DNA of 64,000 nt from Sorex araneus. Its lineage: Eukaryota > Chordata > Mammalia > Eulipotyphla > Soricidae. The stretch covers positions 107,009,535 to 107,073,534 of the forward strand of contig NC_073305.1 in assembly GCF_027595985.1 (NCBI RefSeq), read 5' to 3'. This document shows, one piece after another, positions 9,981 to 21,352 of this stretch (the stretch's first letter is position 1; each line of letters starts with the position of its first letter). The notes beneath the pieces were generated by a model. It was not told the origin of the DNA and ran no database searches. It worked only from the letters and a program-made list of their open reading frames with translations. The translations under genes were made by a program, and so were the position numbers.

Positions 9981-11955
9981 TAGTAAATCTACTTCTAATA
10001 TTTCTAGCAATGTCATTCTGTATGAGCACAGTAAGAGATATATCAAACTTAAAGTTTGGTTCTTCCTGGGACATTCACTATATATTCCAGACCACAGTCC
10101 TCAGGCCAGGTTAGTCTTCCTAACCCCAGCAGGGTCCTAGTCTTGTTACTTTTGGATCATGACAGCATTTGTTTATGACCATGCTTTCAACTTATAGCTG
10201 AGTATTGTGGCGCCTTGGTCTTTCCCATTTCGATGCCAGGGTAGCTCACAGCTTGCCCCTGGGTCCATTCAGTCCTGCTTTTGGGGTGCTAGGAACTAAG
10301 GGCAATTGAGTTGAGAAAGCAGATGCCCAGGAGTAAATATTATTGGAGTCAATCAGCTCCCAAGTTACAAAGCATAATATTAACTGTCTTCCTGGGTCCA
10401 TAGAGAAAGGCCATTGCTTTAAGGTAAACAAAGTTCCCTGTGGCAAGGCTGAAAGGACAAACCCAATGTTATCCTACACTTGTAAACTACAGAAAATTTG
10501 TGTAGTTACATAATTCTTATAGTTTCTGAAAGTTACCTCATATGTATGTGTATTTCCTGAAAGCTAAAATTCCGTTAGTTCCCGAAAGTTACTTTCATGT
10601 GCATTATATAAAAAGTGTATTATAGACATTGTAAGAATTTTTTGCTAGATTTTTAAGTAATCATGCTACTATTATAAATATTGCCTCAGAATTATTGAGT
10701 GCTTGACACAGCTTCTGTTTACAACATATATACTTGCCTTAGAAAGAGTTAAAAAGATTATATTTTTTTTAAAACTTGTAATCAAAAGGATAATAGGAAA
10801 AAAATCTTTGAAAATTTATTATTGAGGAACTTCATATCACAACTTTTCCAAAATTAATTACTTTTTAGTGATAATGTAGATAATTATTCTTATAGGTTAA
10901 TTATTAAGGACTGTTATAAATTAAAATCTTTTATTCAGTTTCTGGTTGAATTTATTAAGTGAAATATAAATGAAAGAGTAACTATGTTTTATAGTAAAAT
11001 CATTAACATATGATTTACATGAAATTTTGCTTGTGTTTTTGTATTCATAAAATGTAAGGTATTTACAGCTTCATATAAAATATGAATAAATTAAGGTACA
11101 ACTATAATTATGTTCTATAACTTATGAATTTTATTTCTTTATTGTTCTACTCTTATATAAACGAGACAATTTAATTTAAATATTACATTGTAAGGGAAAT
11201 ATGTCAGGTGCATTAACAAAAACCAAAAAAATGCATACTACATAAAAAGTTGCTATGCTACATAGCATCTTTTTTAATAAAAAAGAAACAAAAAAGTGAA
11301 ACAAAAATTTTAAACATGAAAGTAAAGCTCTTATTTGAGTGATTAAAACATGGTAAAAATCACAGTTGATGCATTTTCCCTCTGTACCTCTCTATGTATT
11401 GTAGCAGAAAATCTGTTTCTCTTTTGCAGTTATATACTTAGTATATCCTACACACACATGGACTTTTTGGGGAGATATTTGTTTCTTTTTCTGCTAGTTT
11501 TATGTGCACTCAAGAAACATAACTAAAGTGAAACTTATAGTTTGAGCCATTAATTAATATAATTTGACTGCAAACAATGGAAGAAAATGCTGACTCGTTA
11601 GATAGAAAATTCATTTCTTGCAAGGTTATGGGTTGTTAGTTTATATAGTATATAGATGAGCAGTGCTGGGAATGGCAGATGCTAGAGCAGCTTTAAGAAT
11701 CTCAGGAGGAATCAATGGCTAATATTATTAGAAAGCTCTTTGGAATAATTCCGGGTTCACCATTTTCTATTTCTGTATAACTTGGTTAAGGACAGAGTAT
11801 TCAGATTGCTTGAGAGAAAATCTGCTTTGCTGAACTAGATTCCCAATGTCATATTTTGACTGGGGTGATCTGAACATCATAGCTGAAGAATCATGAAAGA
11901 TGCTGGTAGTTAATAAGACAGAGGTCCCCAAATGAAGGTAGGGATGTGGTTACCA
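9981..11955. other. AT-rich unique sequence without recognisable genes
   Basis: Nearly 2 kb of AT-rich sequence with short diverged direct repeats near 10520-10600 (TTCCTGAAAG / TTCCCGAAAG). No coding frame of interest and no young repeat. Confidence 0.5.
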
Positions 11956-11958
11956 AAG

Positions 11959-12265
11959 AAGGGCAGGCAGGAGCTGGAGTGATAGTCTAGCACATAGGGT
12001 ATTTGCCATGCATGCAACTAACCAGGGTTAGATCTCTGGCACCCCATTAGGTAAGTTTGGGCTGGAGTAATAGTATACAGCAGATAAGATGCTTGCCTTG
12101 CATGTAGACAACCTGCATTTGGCCTCTCTCATCACAAATAGTCCCCTGAGCTCTTCTAGGAGTGATCTCTGATGGCAAAGCCAGGAGTAAGTCCTGAGTA
12201 CCACCAGGTGTGGCCTAAAATCAAAACACAAGCAAAAGAAAAAAGATTTCTTTTAAGGGCAGGCA
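11959..12265 (+). mobile_element. SOR-type SINE head-to-tail dimer in one TSD
   Basis: A SINE head only (11970-12056) is followed directly by a complete SINE (about 12057-12240) and an A-rich tail. The single TSD AAGGGCAGGCA is at 11959-11969 and 12255-12265 and encloses both. The structure suggests that a dimeric transcript was inserted once. Confidence 0.75.
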
Positions 12266-12282
12266 AAAGCAAGACATATCTT

Positions 12283-12558
12283 ACATTCTAAAATAGCACT
12301 GTAGCACTGTCGTCCTGTTGTTCATTGATTTGATTGAGCATCCACCAATAATGACTCCATTGTGAAACTTGTTGTTACTATTTTTGGCATATTGAATACA
12401 CCATGGGTAGCTTGCCAGGCTCTGCTGTGCAGGTGGGATACTCTGGGTAAAACTTGCCAGGCTCTCTGAGACGTGCGGAGGAATCAAACCCGGGTCAGCT
12501 GCATATAAGGCAAACGCCCTACCTGCTGTGCTATTGCTCCAGTTCACATTCTAAAATA
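12283..12558 (-). mobile_element. SINE-B, short form, complete
   Basis: In reverse: tail repeat CACTGTAGCACTGTCGTCC, then TTGGCATATTGAATACACC, two TTGCCAGGCTCT blocks, and the tRNA head ending in CTGTGCTATTGCTCCAGTTC. The TSD ACATTCTAAAATA is at 12283-12295 and 12546-12558. Confidence 0.92.
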
Positions 12559-12743
12559 ATAAGTTATAATATTTATTGCAATTTAAATATAGCACTTAGG
12601 TCATTAATAGTTAAAGCATTCACGTGGAAATACATTGTAACTAGCACAGCTTTTATTTAGAACAGTAAAAAGGATAGAAACATTTCTTATTTATTCTATT
12701 TTCCTCTAATCTATTTGTTAATAAGTTTTCTGTGAAACGTGTA

Positions 12744-12916
12744 AATCTTTTTTGCTTTTTGGGTTACACCCAGCGATGCTCAGGGGTTACTCCTGGCTCT
12801 GAACTCAGAAATTACTCCTGGCGGTGCTGGGGAACCATATGGGATGCCAGAAATTGAACCTGGGTCTGCCACATGCAAGGCAAATGCCCTACCCGCTGCA
12901 CTATTGCTCCAGCCAC
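12744..12916 (-). mobile_element. SOR-type SINE, minus strand
   Basis: TTTTTGGGTTACACCCAGCGATG through GCTGCACTATTGCTCCAGCC. The flanks AACGTGTAAAT and AATGTGTAAAT are a one-mismatch TSD. Confidence 0.93.
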
Positions 12917-12959
12917 AAAATGTGTAAATTTTATGTGGAAAATCTCTGCATTTGAATAT

Positions 12960-13717
12960 ATCTATCCAGGGAATCTAAACTTTCTCTGAAGTACTAGATG
13001 ATCTGGGCTAATTGAGCTCCCATCTTTTTTCTCTAGGAATAAGTTTATTTATAAAACAAAGGTGCCAGAGTGACATAAGATTCAGCAGCATCTTTATTCT
13101 GTGGTCAAATGATATTCAGCAGATTGTCTGATTTCTGCCTTTTTTTTTTAACCCAGGTCAGATCATTCTTCGGAGGAGCTGTGGGTCTCTGCCTAAAATT
13201 CCTGGAGGAAGAATATTTAGTCAACACCACAAGGAATTGTGATGAGTTCATAGGTATATATTCACTGATCAAATCAGTCATTTGCTAGCTCCATGGTATG
13301 TCATGCATTAAGGGTTACAGGTAATAGCCACTTCCCTCAAGAAGCTTAAAGATTCTGCTTCATATTAATTGCTAAGCAAGAAGCAAGATTTCATAAATTT
13401 GAAGAAACAAAGGAAAAAGTGAGTCATATACAAATGAAACTACTACAAATCACTAACTTAGATGTTGCAGGTTTATAAGGTTTTATGGAATATGGGATGG
13501 AGCCATCTTCTCTACTAAGGGAGATGATCTGAGGGGACTGATGGTTCTGAGGGAAATCTAAAAAGTAAAAAGGGTTCTTTTTTAAAAAATTATTCATTCA
13601 ACAGTTACTTAGTTTACTCTCCAGGCAATAAAGAAAATAGCCCCAGACTTTCAGCAATTCAAAAAAACAAAACAATATTATTAGCTAGCACTTTTAAGGA
13701 CTTGTTATTCCTAGGCA
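12960..13717. other. Unique sequence
   Basis: No exon or repeat is recognised. Confidence 0.45.
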
Positions 13718-13726
13718 CAATTTTAA

Positions 13727-13763
<37 letters not shown>

Positions 13764-13941
13764 TTTTGGGTCACACCCAGCGATGCTCAGGGGCTACTCC
13801 TGGCTTTGCACTCAGGAATACTCCTGGCGGTGCTTGGGGGACCACATGGGATGCCGGGGATCGAACCCGGGTCAGCCGCATGCAAGGCAAATGCCCTACA
13901 CGCTATGCTATCGCTCCGGCCCCCCAATTTTAATAGCTTTT
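13718..13941 (-). mobile_element. SOR-type SINE with 17-bp perfect TSD and long T run
   Basis: About 28 T residues precede GGGTCACACCCAGCGATGCTC. The head ends with GCTATCGCTCCGGCCCC. CAATTTTAATAGCTTTT is repeated exactly at 13718-13734 and 13925-13941. The long homopolymer and the intact TSD suggest a young copy. Confidence 0.95.
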
Positions 13942-13989
13942 AAAATATCAATTTATTTTATTTTTGAGACCAGTTAAATTTTTAATCCT

Positions 13990-14158
13990 AATTTTTTTTG
14001 AGACTCACACTCATCTGTGATCAGGAGCCACTTGTGACTCCGAGCTCAGGTTACCATTCCTGATGGTGCTCTAGGAACCATATGCATTACCTGTGATTGA
14101 ACTGGGGTTGGCCAGATTCAAGCAAGGGTTTTAGCTCTGTGCTATCTATTTGGGCCCT
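13990..14158 (-). mobile_element. Old SOR-lineage SINE
   Basis: Diverged reverse SINE: CACTCATCTGTGATCAGGAG, GAACCATATGCATTACC, and a head remnant CTGTGCTATCTATTTGGGCCC. Confidence 0.75.
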
Positions 14159-14841
14159 ATTATAATTCCTAATTTACATTTATAGTTAAAAAGTGATAGT
14201 TTATGAAGCCAAGGTAATGCAGTCATAATGAAGCAGCTTTGGGATTTGGACTCAGAAAAGTCAGGATCTAAAGTCTCCACTATTTAAGCTACCATGCTAG
14301 ATTACTTCTCTTCACATATATATGGCTGAACAATCATTTAATAGAAATTTAATGGGCTTGTCTATTTTAGGCATTTTCAAAATACTGAGCCAGTTTAAAG
14401 GAATAAATTAGTGCCAATAGCTATAAATATTCTTCTTAAAATTACACTATCATTTCGTTTATATAGCTTGTTTTATTTTATTCTTGGACAAGCCCTCCTC
14501 CAAATCTAGCCTTTATAATAGAACTTTTGGCCAGAAATAAATACTTGCATGGAACTAAGAACAATTTGATCTGAGTTTTCTTGGGTTAGAAAATAACTTC
14601 TTTTGAAAAATTTAAAAATGTTTGTTACTTTATTTATGTAAAAACAACAATTATGATTTGTAATTATTTCTAAATAAGAAACAAGATCTTATGAAAATAA
14701 ACAAAAATCTAAAGGGCAATAAATGATTCATTACTCTAAGACAAATTTGTCACATTTTACCCCTCAGATATAAGTTGAAACATTTCATTAAGAGCTATAA
14801 AATGTTTTAATCACGGGGTCTTTTTACCCTCATTTTTATAG

Positions 14842-14960
14842 ATCACTGTATCACTGTCACTGTCATCCCGTTGCTCATCGATTTGCTCGAGCGGGCACCA
14901 GTAACATCTCCATTGTGAGACTTGTTACTATTTTTGGCATAGCAAATACACCACAGGTAG
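14842..14960 (-). mobile_element. SINE-B 3' part, truncated
   Basis: A clean RTE-type tail in reverse (ATCACTGTATCACTGTCACTG), then GCTCGAGCGGGCACCAGTAAC and TTTTTGGCATAGCAAATACACC. The copy stops before the tRNA head. Confidence 0.9.
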
Positions 14961-14961
14961 T

Positions 14962-15354
14962 AAAAATTTATATTTATATAAACACATTATTGGGAGCTAT
15001 GTAGTTATATAAGTAGTTTTGTTTAGTTTCTTTAATGGTTTTAAATTAATAACTGAAATAATTTAGGAGCTAAAATCACTAAAAGTTATATGGCATTACT
15101 ACACAATCTTATAGTAGATTCATATATGTAAGTGATAAGATTTTGATCACTATAGAATTATTTCCCACTTAAAAAGGAAAATCTTGGAACTAAGAAAACT
15201 ATTTAGTAGGGAGAATATGTGCTTGCATTCTAGTAAGATCATAGCAAATTCTACATCAAAATTTGAATTAATTTACACTGAAAGTAACCTGAAACCTTGA
15301 AAACATATTTCACAGTAAGGTACAGAAGAAGAGCACTTCAATAGACACTGAATA
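14962..15354. other. AT-rich unique sequence
   Basis: Nothing recognised. Confidence 0.45.
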
Positions 15355-15859
15355 CAAAAGACACTCTTTTTCTTTTTTTTTTTTACTTTTTTATTGAAGC
15401 ACTGTGAGATAGACCCTTACAAAGTTGTTCATAATTGGATTTCAGTCATACAGTATTCCAACACCCATTCCTCCACCAGTGTACATTTTCCAGCACCATC
15501 CCATCCATTACCCCAACCTCCCACCGCTGCCTTGCCTCTATGGCAGGTGTTCCTTCTTCTCATCCTCTCCTTGTCCTCGTCCTCGCCCTCCTCATCATCT
15601 TCATCCTCATCCTCATCCTCGTCCTCGTCCTCCTCCTCCTTTTCCTCCTCCTCCTCCTCCTTTTCACTCTCCTTTTGGGCATTGCAGTTTGCAATGTCGA
15701 TAGTGAAAGGTTATCAAGAATATCCCTTTACCTACTTTTAACACTAAGATCTTGTCCAGTGTCATCATTCCCTGCTATTATTGTCATACTGGTCTCTTCT
15801 CTATCTTATACCCTCAGCCCCCTCCACACACACTTGTGGTTAGTGCAAAGGACACTCTT
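15355..15859 (-). mobile_element. L1-type 3' end containing an expanded TCC/TCG tract
   Basis: The insert is about 15370-15845. It has a T run, CACTGTGAGATAGACCC, AACACCCATTCCTCCACCAG, then a (TCCTCG/TCC)n tract at about 15556-15672 and a body ending near CACACACTTGTGG. CAAAAGACACTCTT and CAAAGGACACTCTT flank it (one mismatch). The three overlapping open frames here come from the trinucleotide tract and are not proteins. Confidence 0.75.
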
Positions 15860-17115
15860 GTCAGGAAAGAAAACCTATCCCAGAACAAAATCTACCCCAG
15901 AACAACGAGCTGCTACTAGGAAGAGACAACTAAGGGTATGTAAGTCACTTTGGATTTACACCAAATACCTAGCACCCCAATTCCACAATACTATACAACA
16001 CAAGAATAGGAGGCAAGCATATATGAGGTATAAACAGGGATCAGAGTCACTTAAGATGTACCATCATGGTCCTTTCTCCCATGTTTCTTTTCTGGTGGAT
16101 GCTAGATTGCATCTCTGGGATATCACTTCTATAGTTACAGATCTTGAGAACAAATTCCTGAGTGTGCCCCTTCTACTCCAAGCTAAATCTGAACTAACTG
16201 GGAGTTGAGAGATTCTGTGGTTGATTCTACCAAGCAGATAAACAAATATGTCCCCTTCCAGTCCATCTCTAACTGCTAGAAAGTAAGTAATATTCCTATA
16301 ACCAGAAAGCACCAAGTGACCTTCCTGAAGCAGAACCACTAGGCAAGGGGACCCCCACTGTCTACTGTGCTTCCTGGCAACCCTGGAGGATGTGCTGTAA
16401 GACTGAGGTCCCACCTTCCTCTCAAGTCTGTCTCAGCAGGGGTTGCTCGGTAACTGCTCAGTCAGTGGGACCTGAAAAGCTTTAAGTCTACTAACAAAAG
16501 GCAGCTCTTTGAATGCCTGGTTGCCTCTCAGGCCCTTCTCAGTGCACAGGTAGACACTGATCTTGATTCCCAGCTTACCCTGAGGCCTTTTAGAACTTGG
16601 GGACACAGTTGCCACTGGCCTCTACTGACAGGACACTCCTGGTTGCCATTTGGACCTGCTCAAACTTAATCCCCAGGAGCCTTCAGGCACTTGCAGTCTT
16701 GAACCCAGATTGTGCCCCAGGCCTGTTTGTGCCCATGTGTTCCCAGTAAGCTGCAGTCTTGAACTTGATTTGCATGCCAGGTCTACTCAAATTTGATCAA
16801 GAATAGGCCAAACACTCCCAAACTCAACCCACAGCATGTTGTCTAGTGTACTTGACTTTGGCATTACCACTGCTGCCAGGCACTTTTGAATGATTGCCAT
16901 GAAGGACTGGTCAGTGCTATAGCTGCTCTTAAGCCCCGATGACTGTCAGCACTAGTCACTGCCTAAGCCCTCAGGATTTTCAGAAGCAGAGTTGTTGCCT
17001 TGCACCAACAACTGTGAATCCTGAGTTGCCACTAAGGCCTGCTTGACACCAGTCCTTTTCAGAGCACCAAGAATGATGAAGAAATGAAGGAACTCACTCA
17101 AACTGATGGATGAAA
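15860..17115. other. Unclassified, moderately GC-rich sequence
   Basis: About 1.2 kb of less AT-rich sequence with recurring GCAGTCTTGAACC/GCAGTCTTGAACT and CCAGGCCTG/CCAGGTCT motifs. It may be an old retroelement internal or LTR sequence, but I recognise no family and no intact frame. Confidence 0.35.
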
Positions 17116-17117
17116 AC

Positions 17118-17250
17118 AAAAAGCTCTGGCAGGGTTGTGGATCAAAAGAATCCCTCCTTCACTATTGGTGGGAATGAGTGTAAACTGGTTCAACCTTGAA
17201 GGAAAAATTGTATGACGATTTCTCCAGGAATTAAAAATAGAGCTCTAGAG
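17118..17250 (+). mobile_element. Old L1 ORF2 fragment
   Basis: AGGGTTGTGGATCAAAAGAA...TTCACTATTGGTGGGAATG corresponds to the cysteine-rich C-terminal part of L1 ORF2 (the [15 protein letters not shown] region), badly diverged. Confidence 0.65.
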
Positions 17251-17415
17251 CACTGTGTTGGCAAAACCACCTCAGTTTCCCACAGAGCTAGCTGTTCATC
17301 TGGGAGGTGGGGTTGAGTTTCCTGTCCTCTCTGGAGTGGCTGCATCTCAGCCTATCTGTCTAGCCTGATCATGGCTTTATCCTTGGAAGAGCTACAGAAA
17401 GATTTAGAAGAATTG

Positions 17416-17588
17416 GGCTTGAGAGATAGTACAGCAGGGTAGGGCACTTGCCTTGCAAGCAGCCAACCCAAGTTTTATCTCTGACATCTTATATGGTTCC
17501 TGGTGCATCATCAGGAGTGATTCCTGAGTGCAGTGCCAGGAGTAACTCCTGAGCATCACTTGGTGTCACCCGAAACTTAAAAAGAAAA
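17416..17588 (+). mobile_element. SOR-type SINE
   Basis: GGGCTTGAGAGATAGTACAGC head through TTGGTGTCACCCGAAACTT. It interrupts the putative pseudogene. Confidence 0.85.
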
Positions 17589-17944
17589 GAAAAATATTCA
17601 GAAGAGGTTAAGTCAAAGTCACTGCTGGAAAACACCACTGGAAAAAGACTATGAGATGTTCTTAGTTTAAAAATCCAAGATTAGTAGGAATCAAGAACAA
17701 CATGCTGCAGAAATTACAGAAATAAAATAGAACTTCTTAACAATGAAAAGCTTGCTGCCCTGGTTGCCTCCATGACATACAGAGCGGCACAGAGAAACTC
17801 AGTAATTTTTGATGGGGTCAGTCTGATGAGTTGTGAAATCTGCATTACCTTAACTGGAATTCACCAAGTTCTGCTTGATAATGTGAAGAGGCATTTCACA
17901 GAGAATCAAGAGAGATTTGGGGGGGTTGGGAGCATGTTTGACAG

Positions 17945-18066
17945 GAACTATTTCTGGCTCCGTGCTCAGGAGTGACCCCTGGTGGTGGAGCTCATGGTGC
18001 TGACAGTTTGTTAGGCTGGCTGCATGCAAGCAAACGCCATACCTCTGTACTAGCTCTTTGACCCCA
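17945..18066 (-). mobile_element. SOR-type SINE fragment
   Basis: Reverse body and head: CTCCGTGCTCAGGAGTGACC, GGCTGGCTGCATGCAAGC, CTGTACTAGCTCTTTGACC. Confidence 0.8.
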
Positions 18067-18560
18067 TTTACAGATCCCATCTCATGTAGAAAGAAAGCAG
18101 AAAACGCAGCGGGACTTCTTGATTCAAGATGAGAAAGATTAAAAAGGGGAAGAAAGACCCTCCTATGACACTGAGGCAGATCCTAGTGAAGGATTAACAA
18201 ATGATTTAAAGAAAATTTATGAAGATCGAGCTGATGGTACAAAACTAACCCTTAATAAAATTTGGGTTGAATCAAGACAAAGGAGACAGAATTTTGAGAC
18301 TCCAAAGTCTAAACTTTGGGAAGTTTAGCATGGAAATATTGATACCTTCAATAAGAAAATGTTGTTGAGCTGTATAAAACATTTGACAGCTTCTTACATG
18401 GATTTTAAAGTAAAATTAATGAATTATATTTTGCTTCTGGAGAGTTTATTTAAATAGGAGGCTTGTTCAATACTTCCTCCAAAGATGATTTCCTATATGT
18501 TGTTCAAGGAAGGAATATCTTGAATTCTTATGGGAAATATAAATAAGCAATTACATAAGT

Positions 18561-19340
18561 CCTCACTAATAAAAAATAAAATAAAACCAGCCATATTACA
18601 CAGTAGTTACATTCCTAAATATTTATCCCCCAAACACAAAAACACTAATTTAAAAATGCGTGTAAAATACAAACATGAAAGTTCATAAGTTTGTAACTGT
18701 ATCCCACAGTGATTCACTAATAAAATTTTTTTAAAAAACCAAAAAATAAAAATGCAAGTGTACTTATGAAATCTTTTTTACTTTCAATAAAATAGATAAA
18801 ACTAAGGAGGGTCAGATTAAGCAGGTCAGAGAAAGGAAAGTACCAGATTTTCCTTTCCTTTCTCTTTGTAGTATTTAAAGAAAGAAGTCAATGAAATGTT
18901 CAATGTCTAATAAAAACAAACCTTTAGATTCTCTTATTATAGGTCAGAGGTGACGTAAGAGGGTGGCAGAGGTTCTGAAGGAAGGATCCTGTGGGCAGTG
19001 GTGGGATGGTAGAGTGACATTGGCACTTTAGTAGAGAGTGTTAATCCTAGTAAAGGATTAACTTTATACTTACAAAGCTTAAAAATGTTTTAAACACTTG
19101 TAAAAGAATGTTACACAAATAAATAATAAAAAATTTTAAAACAAACATAAAAAGACCTGGGAAGAATTTCAAGCACATAAGAGTTTTGAAAAGCCCCCAT
19201 TGATGGCTTCAAAGAAATAATTCTTATTTTTCTCAGTGAAATTAGGAAATAATGAAAGAGAACTTTAAGAGAAAAAGTAAATGAAAAATTAAAAATGAAA
19301 TTATTAAACTAAAGAATATGATAGCTGAACAAAAGAAATG
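18561..19340. other. AT-rich unique sequence
   Basis: Contains a small perfect inverted repeat near 18830-18867 (AGAGAAAGGAAAG with CTTTCCTTTCTCT). Part (about 18640-18740) resembles a degraded L1-like 3' end: CATGAAAGTTCATAAGTTTGTAACTGTATCCCACAGTGATTCACTAATAAA. Confidence 0.45.
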
Positions 19341-19344
19341 ATAG

Positions 19345-20515
19345 TCAGAATAAAAGACAACCCCACAGAATGGGAGAAAATATTTGCTCACTACTACTTG
19401 ACAAAGGATTAATACCCAAGATATATAAAACTTGCAAACAGAAGAAAAAATCTACTCCATTAAAAAATGGGAGGCAGAGAGAACAAAAACTTCTTCAGGA
19501 AGATATTGAAATGGTCAATAGGTATATGGGAAATGCTCTTCATTCTTTACCATCAGGGAAATGCAAATCAAAACAACAAGATATCATCTCACACCAATAG
19601 GACTAGCACACATCACAAAGAAAAAATGATCAGTGTTGGCATGGATATGGGCAAAAGTATCCCTCACCCACTGCTGGTGGGAATGTCAATTCCAAATATT
19701 TTTGAAAAAAAAATATGGATACTCTTCAAAAGAGTCAGAATTGAGCTTTATTTCTGACTCAGCAATTTCACTTCCTGGCATCTACCCCAACCATCCCAAA
19801 ACCCTATTCAGAAAAGTCAGTTGAAGGCCAATGCTCATTGCAGCACTATTCACAACAGCCTAAGTCTAGAAGTCCAAGTGTTCAAGAACAGGTGATTGGA
19901 TAAAGGAATTAAGGAATGAAATATACAATGACTACTACTGGGCTTTAAGATGAAATCTTGCAGGACTAGAGCAATAGCTCAGCGGGTAGGGCATTTGCCT
20001 TGCACGAGAGTCACCTGGGTTTGATTCCCAGAATCCTATATGGTCCCCTGAGCACTGCCAAGGGTAATTCCTGAGTGCAGGGCTAGGAGTAACCCATGAA
20101 CATCACCGGGTGTGACCCCTCCAAAAAGATGAAACCTTGCAATTTGCTTCTATGTGGATGAATCTGCCAAGTAGATTGAATCATGTAATCATGTAGATGA
20201 ATCATGCCATGAAGTATCATACCCAGTGAAGTTAGTTAGAAGTACGGAGACAGACAAAATGACATCTTTTGTCTTGAATACAAAGAAACATGGTAAGGTA
20301 ATAACAAATGGGCAGAGGAAACAAAACATGATTACTGTTGTACAAAGCTGAATTTACCACAGAAGGGGGATTGTGGTTGAATTAATGGTGTTGGGGGGGC
20401 AGGAAGAAAATGGGACACTGAGACAATGGTGGAGGGAAGTGGACACTGGTGGAAGGTACGGAATTGGAATATTATATGGTGTTGCAAACCTCAAATAAAA
20501 TCCTGAAACATAAAA
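19345..20515 (+). mobile_element. L1 3' half: ORF2 C-terminus and 3' UTR, diverged
   Basis: Codes in broken frames for the L1 ORF2 C-terminal region: TKDNPTEWEK-like start, then ENIC...LDKGLIPKIYKTCKQKKKS, HQGNANQNN, then PLLVGMS in place of the CWWEC region. The 3' UTR begins around 20230 and ends in the G-rich GGTGGAGGGAAGTGGACACTGG block and CAAATAAAATCCTG. A SINE splits it at 19967-20128. The copy is 5'-truncated and non-coding now. Confidence 0.85.
19967..20128 (+). mobile_element. SOR-type SINE inside L1
   Basis: GACTAGAGCAATAGCTCAGC head, GGTTTGATTCC B box, end CACCGGGTGTGACCCC. It lies within the L1 copy, so it is younger than that insertion. Confidence 0.9.
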
Positions 20516-20534
20516 TATAAATTAATACAGACAA

Positions 20535-20705
20535 AATATAGAGTTGGAATGATAGTACAGCTGGTAAGGTGCTTGCCTTGCACGTGCCTACTTGGGTTCA
20601 ATCCCTGACATTCTGTCTGTTCCCCCCAAGTATTGCCAGGAGTGATCCTTGAATGAAGAGTCACTGAGCACTGCCAAGTGTGGCCCCAAAGCCAAAATAA
20701 ACGAA
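20535..20705 (+). mobile_element. SOR-type SINE, diverged
   Basis: AGTTGGAATGATAGTACAGCTGG head, GGTTCAATCCC B box, CAAGTGTGGCCCCAAAGCC 3' end. Confidence 0.85.
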
Positions 20706-21352
20706 TAAAAATAATATGGGAACTGAGATAAAAATTTCATTGGAGGGAATCTCAACAACAGAATCATAGAAGTCAGAAACTGAATCACTACCCAAAGACA
20801 GTATAGTATAATAAAAAAAGAGAAGAATTAAAGATAACAAAAAATAATAAAAATAGCATAAGAAATTTACAGAACAACATCAGGAGCAAAGTATACTCAT
20901 TTTAAGTATACCAGAACAGAATAATGAAAAATGGTAATACTCTTATTTGAGGAAATAAAAGAAAAACTCTTTGAACTGTGAAAGAGATAGATACCCACTC
21001 TCGAAAAGCTCAGAGTGATTCAAACAAAATAGACCAAACACATACTTCCCAAAATAAATTATAATTAAAATGACAAAAGTCAAAAGAAGAGAATCCTTAA
21101 AGCAGCAAAAATAAAACAAAGACTTACATATAAGTAGAACCCCTTAAGACTATCATCATTATTTCTTAGCTGAAACTTCATAGGACCGAAGGAACACAAT
21201 GATACATTCAAAGCATTAAAAGCAAACAACCTCTGACTAAGAATACTCTATTCAGCTAGTTAACATTTATACTTATAGAGTGATCAAAAGCTTTTCAGAT
21301 AAACAGTAGTTAAAGAATGTGATAGTCACTATAGTCACTATAGTCACTCTTT

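Larger units (their letters stand above)
17362..18560 (+). pseudogene. Possible processed pseudogene of an unidentified coiled-coil-like protein
   Basis: After a GC-richer leader, an ATG at about 17371 opens a frame reading MALSLEELQKDLEELGL. A SINE interrupts it at about 17416. Open blocks then continue with frame changes: one at 17772-17975 contains ELLNNEKLAAL-like and LLDNVKRHFTENQERF text, and later ones near 18190-18310 ([16 protein letters not shown]) and 18440-18545 (LYFASGEF, GLFNTSSKDDF). The composition is charged and helical, and stops and frameshifts separate the blocks. A second SINE fragment sits at 17945-18066. I do not recognise the parent gene. It could instead be an old repeat. 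Confidence 0.35.

Noticed and set aside
15394-16208. Three overlapping frames up to 257 codons
   Set aside because: They read through an L1 3' end and its TCC tract and change reading frame across low-complexity sequence. There is no protein family resemblance.
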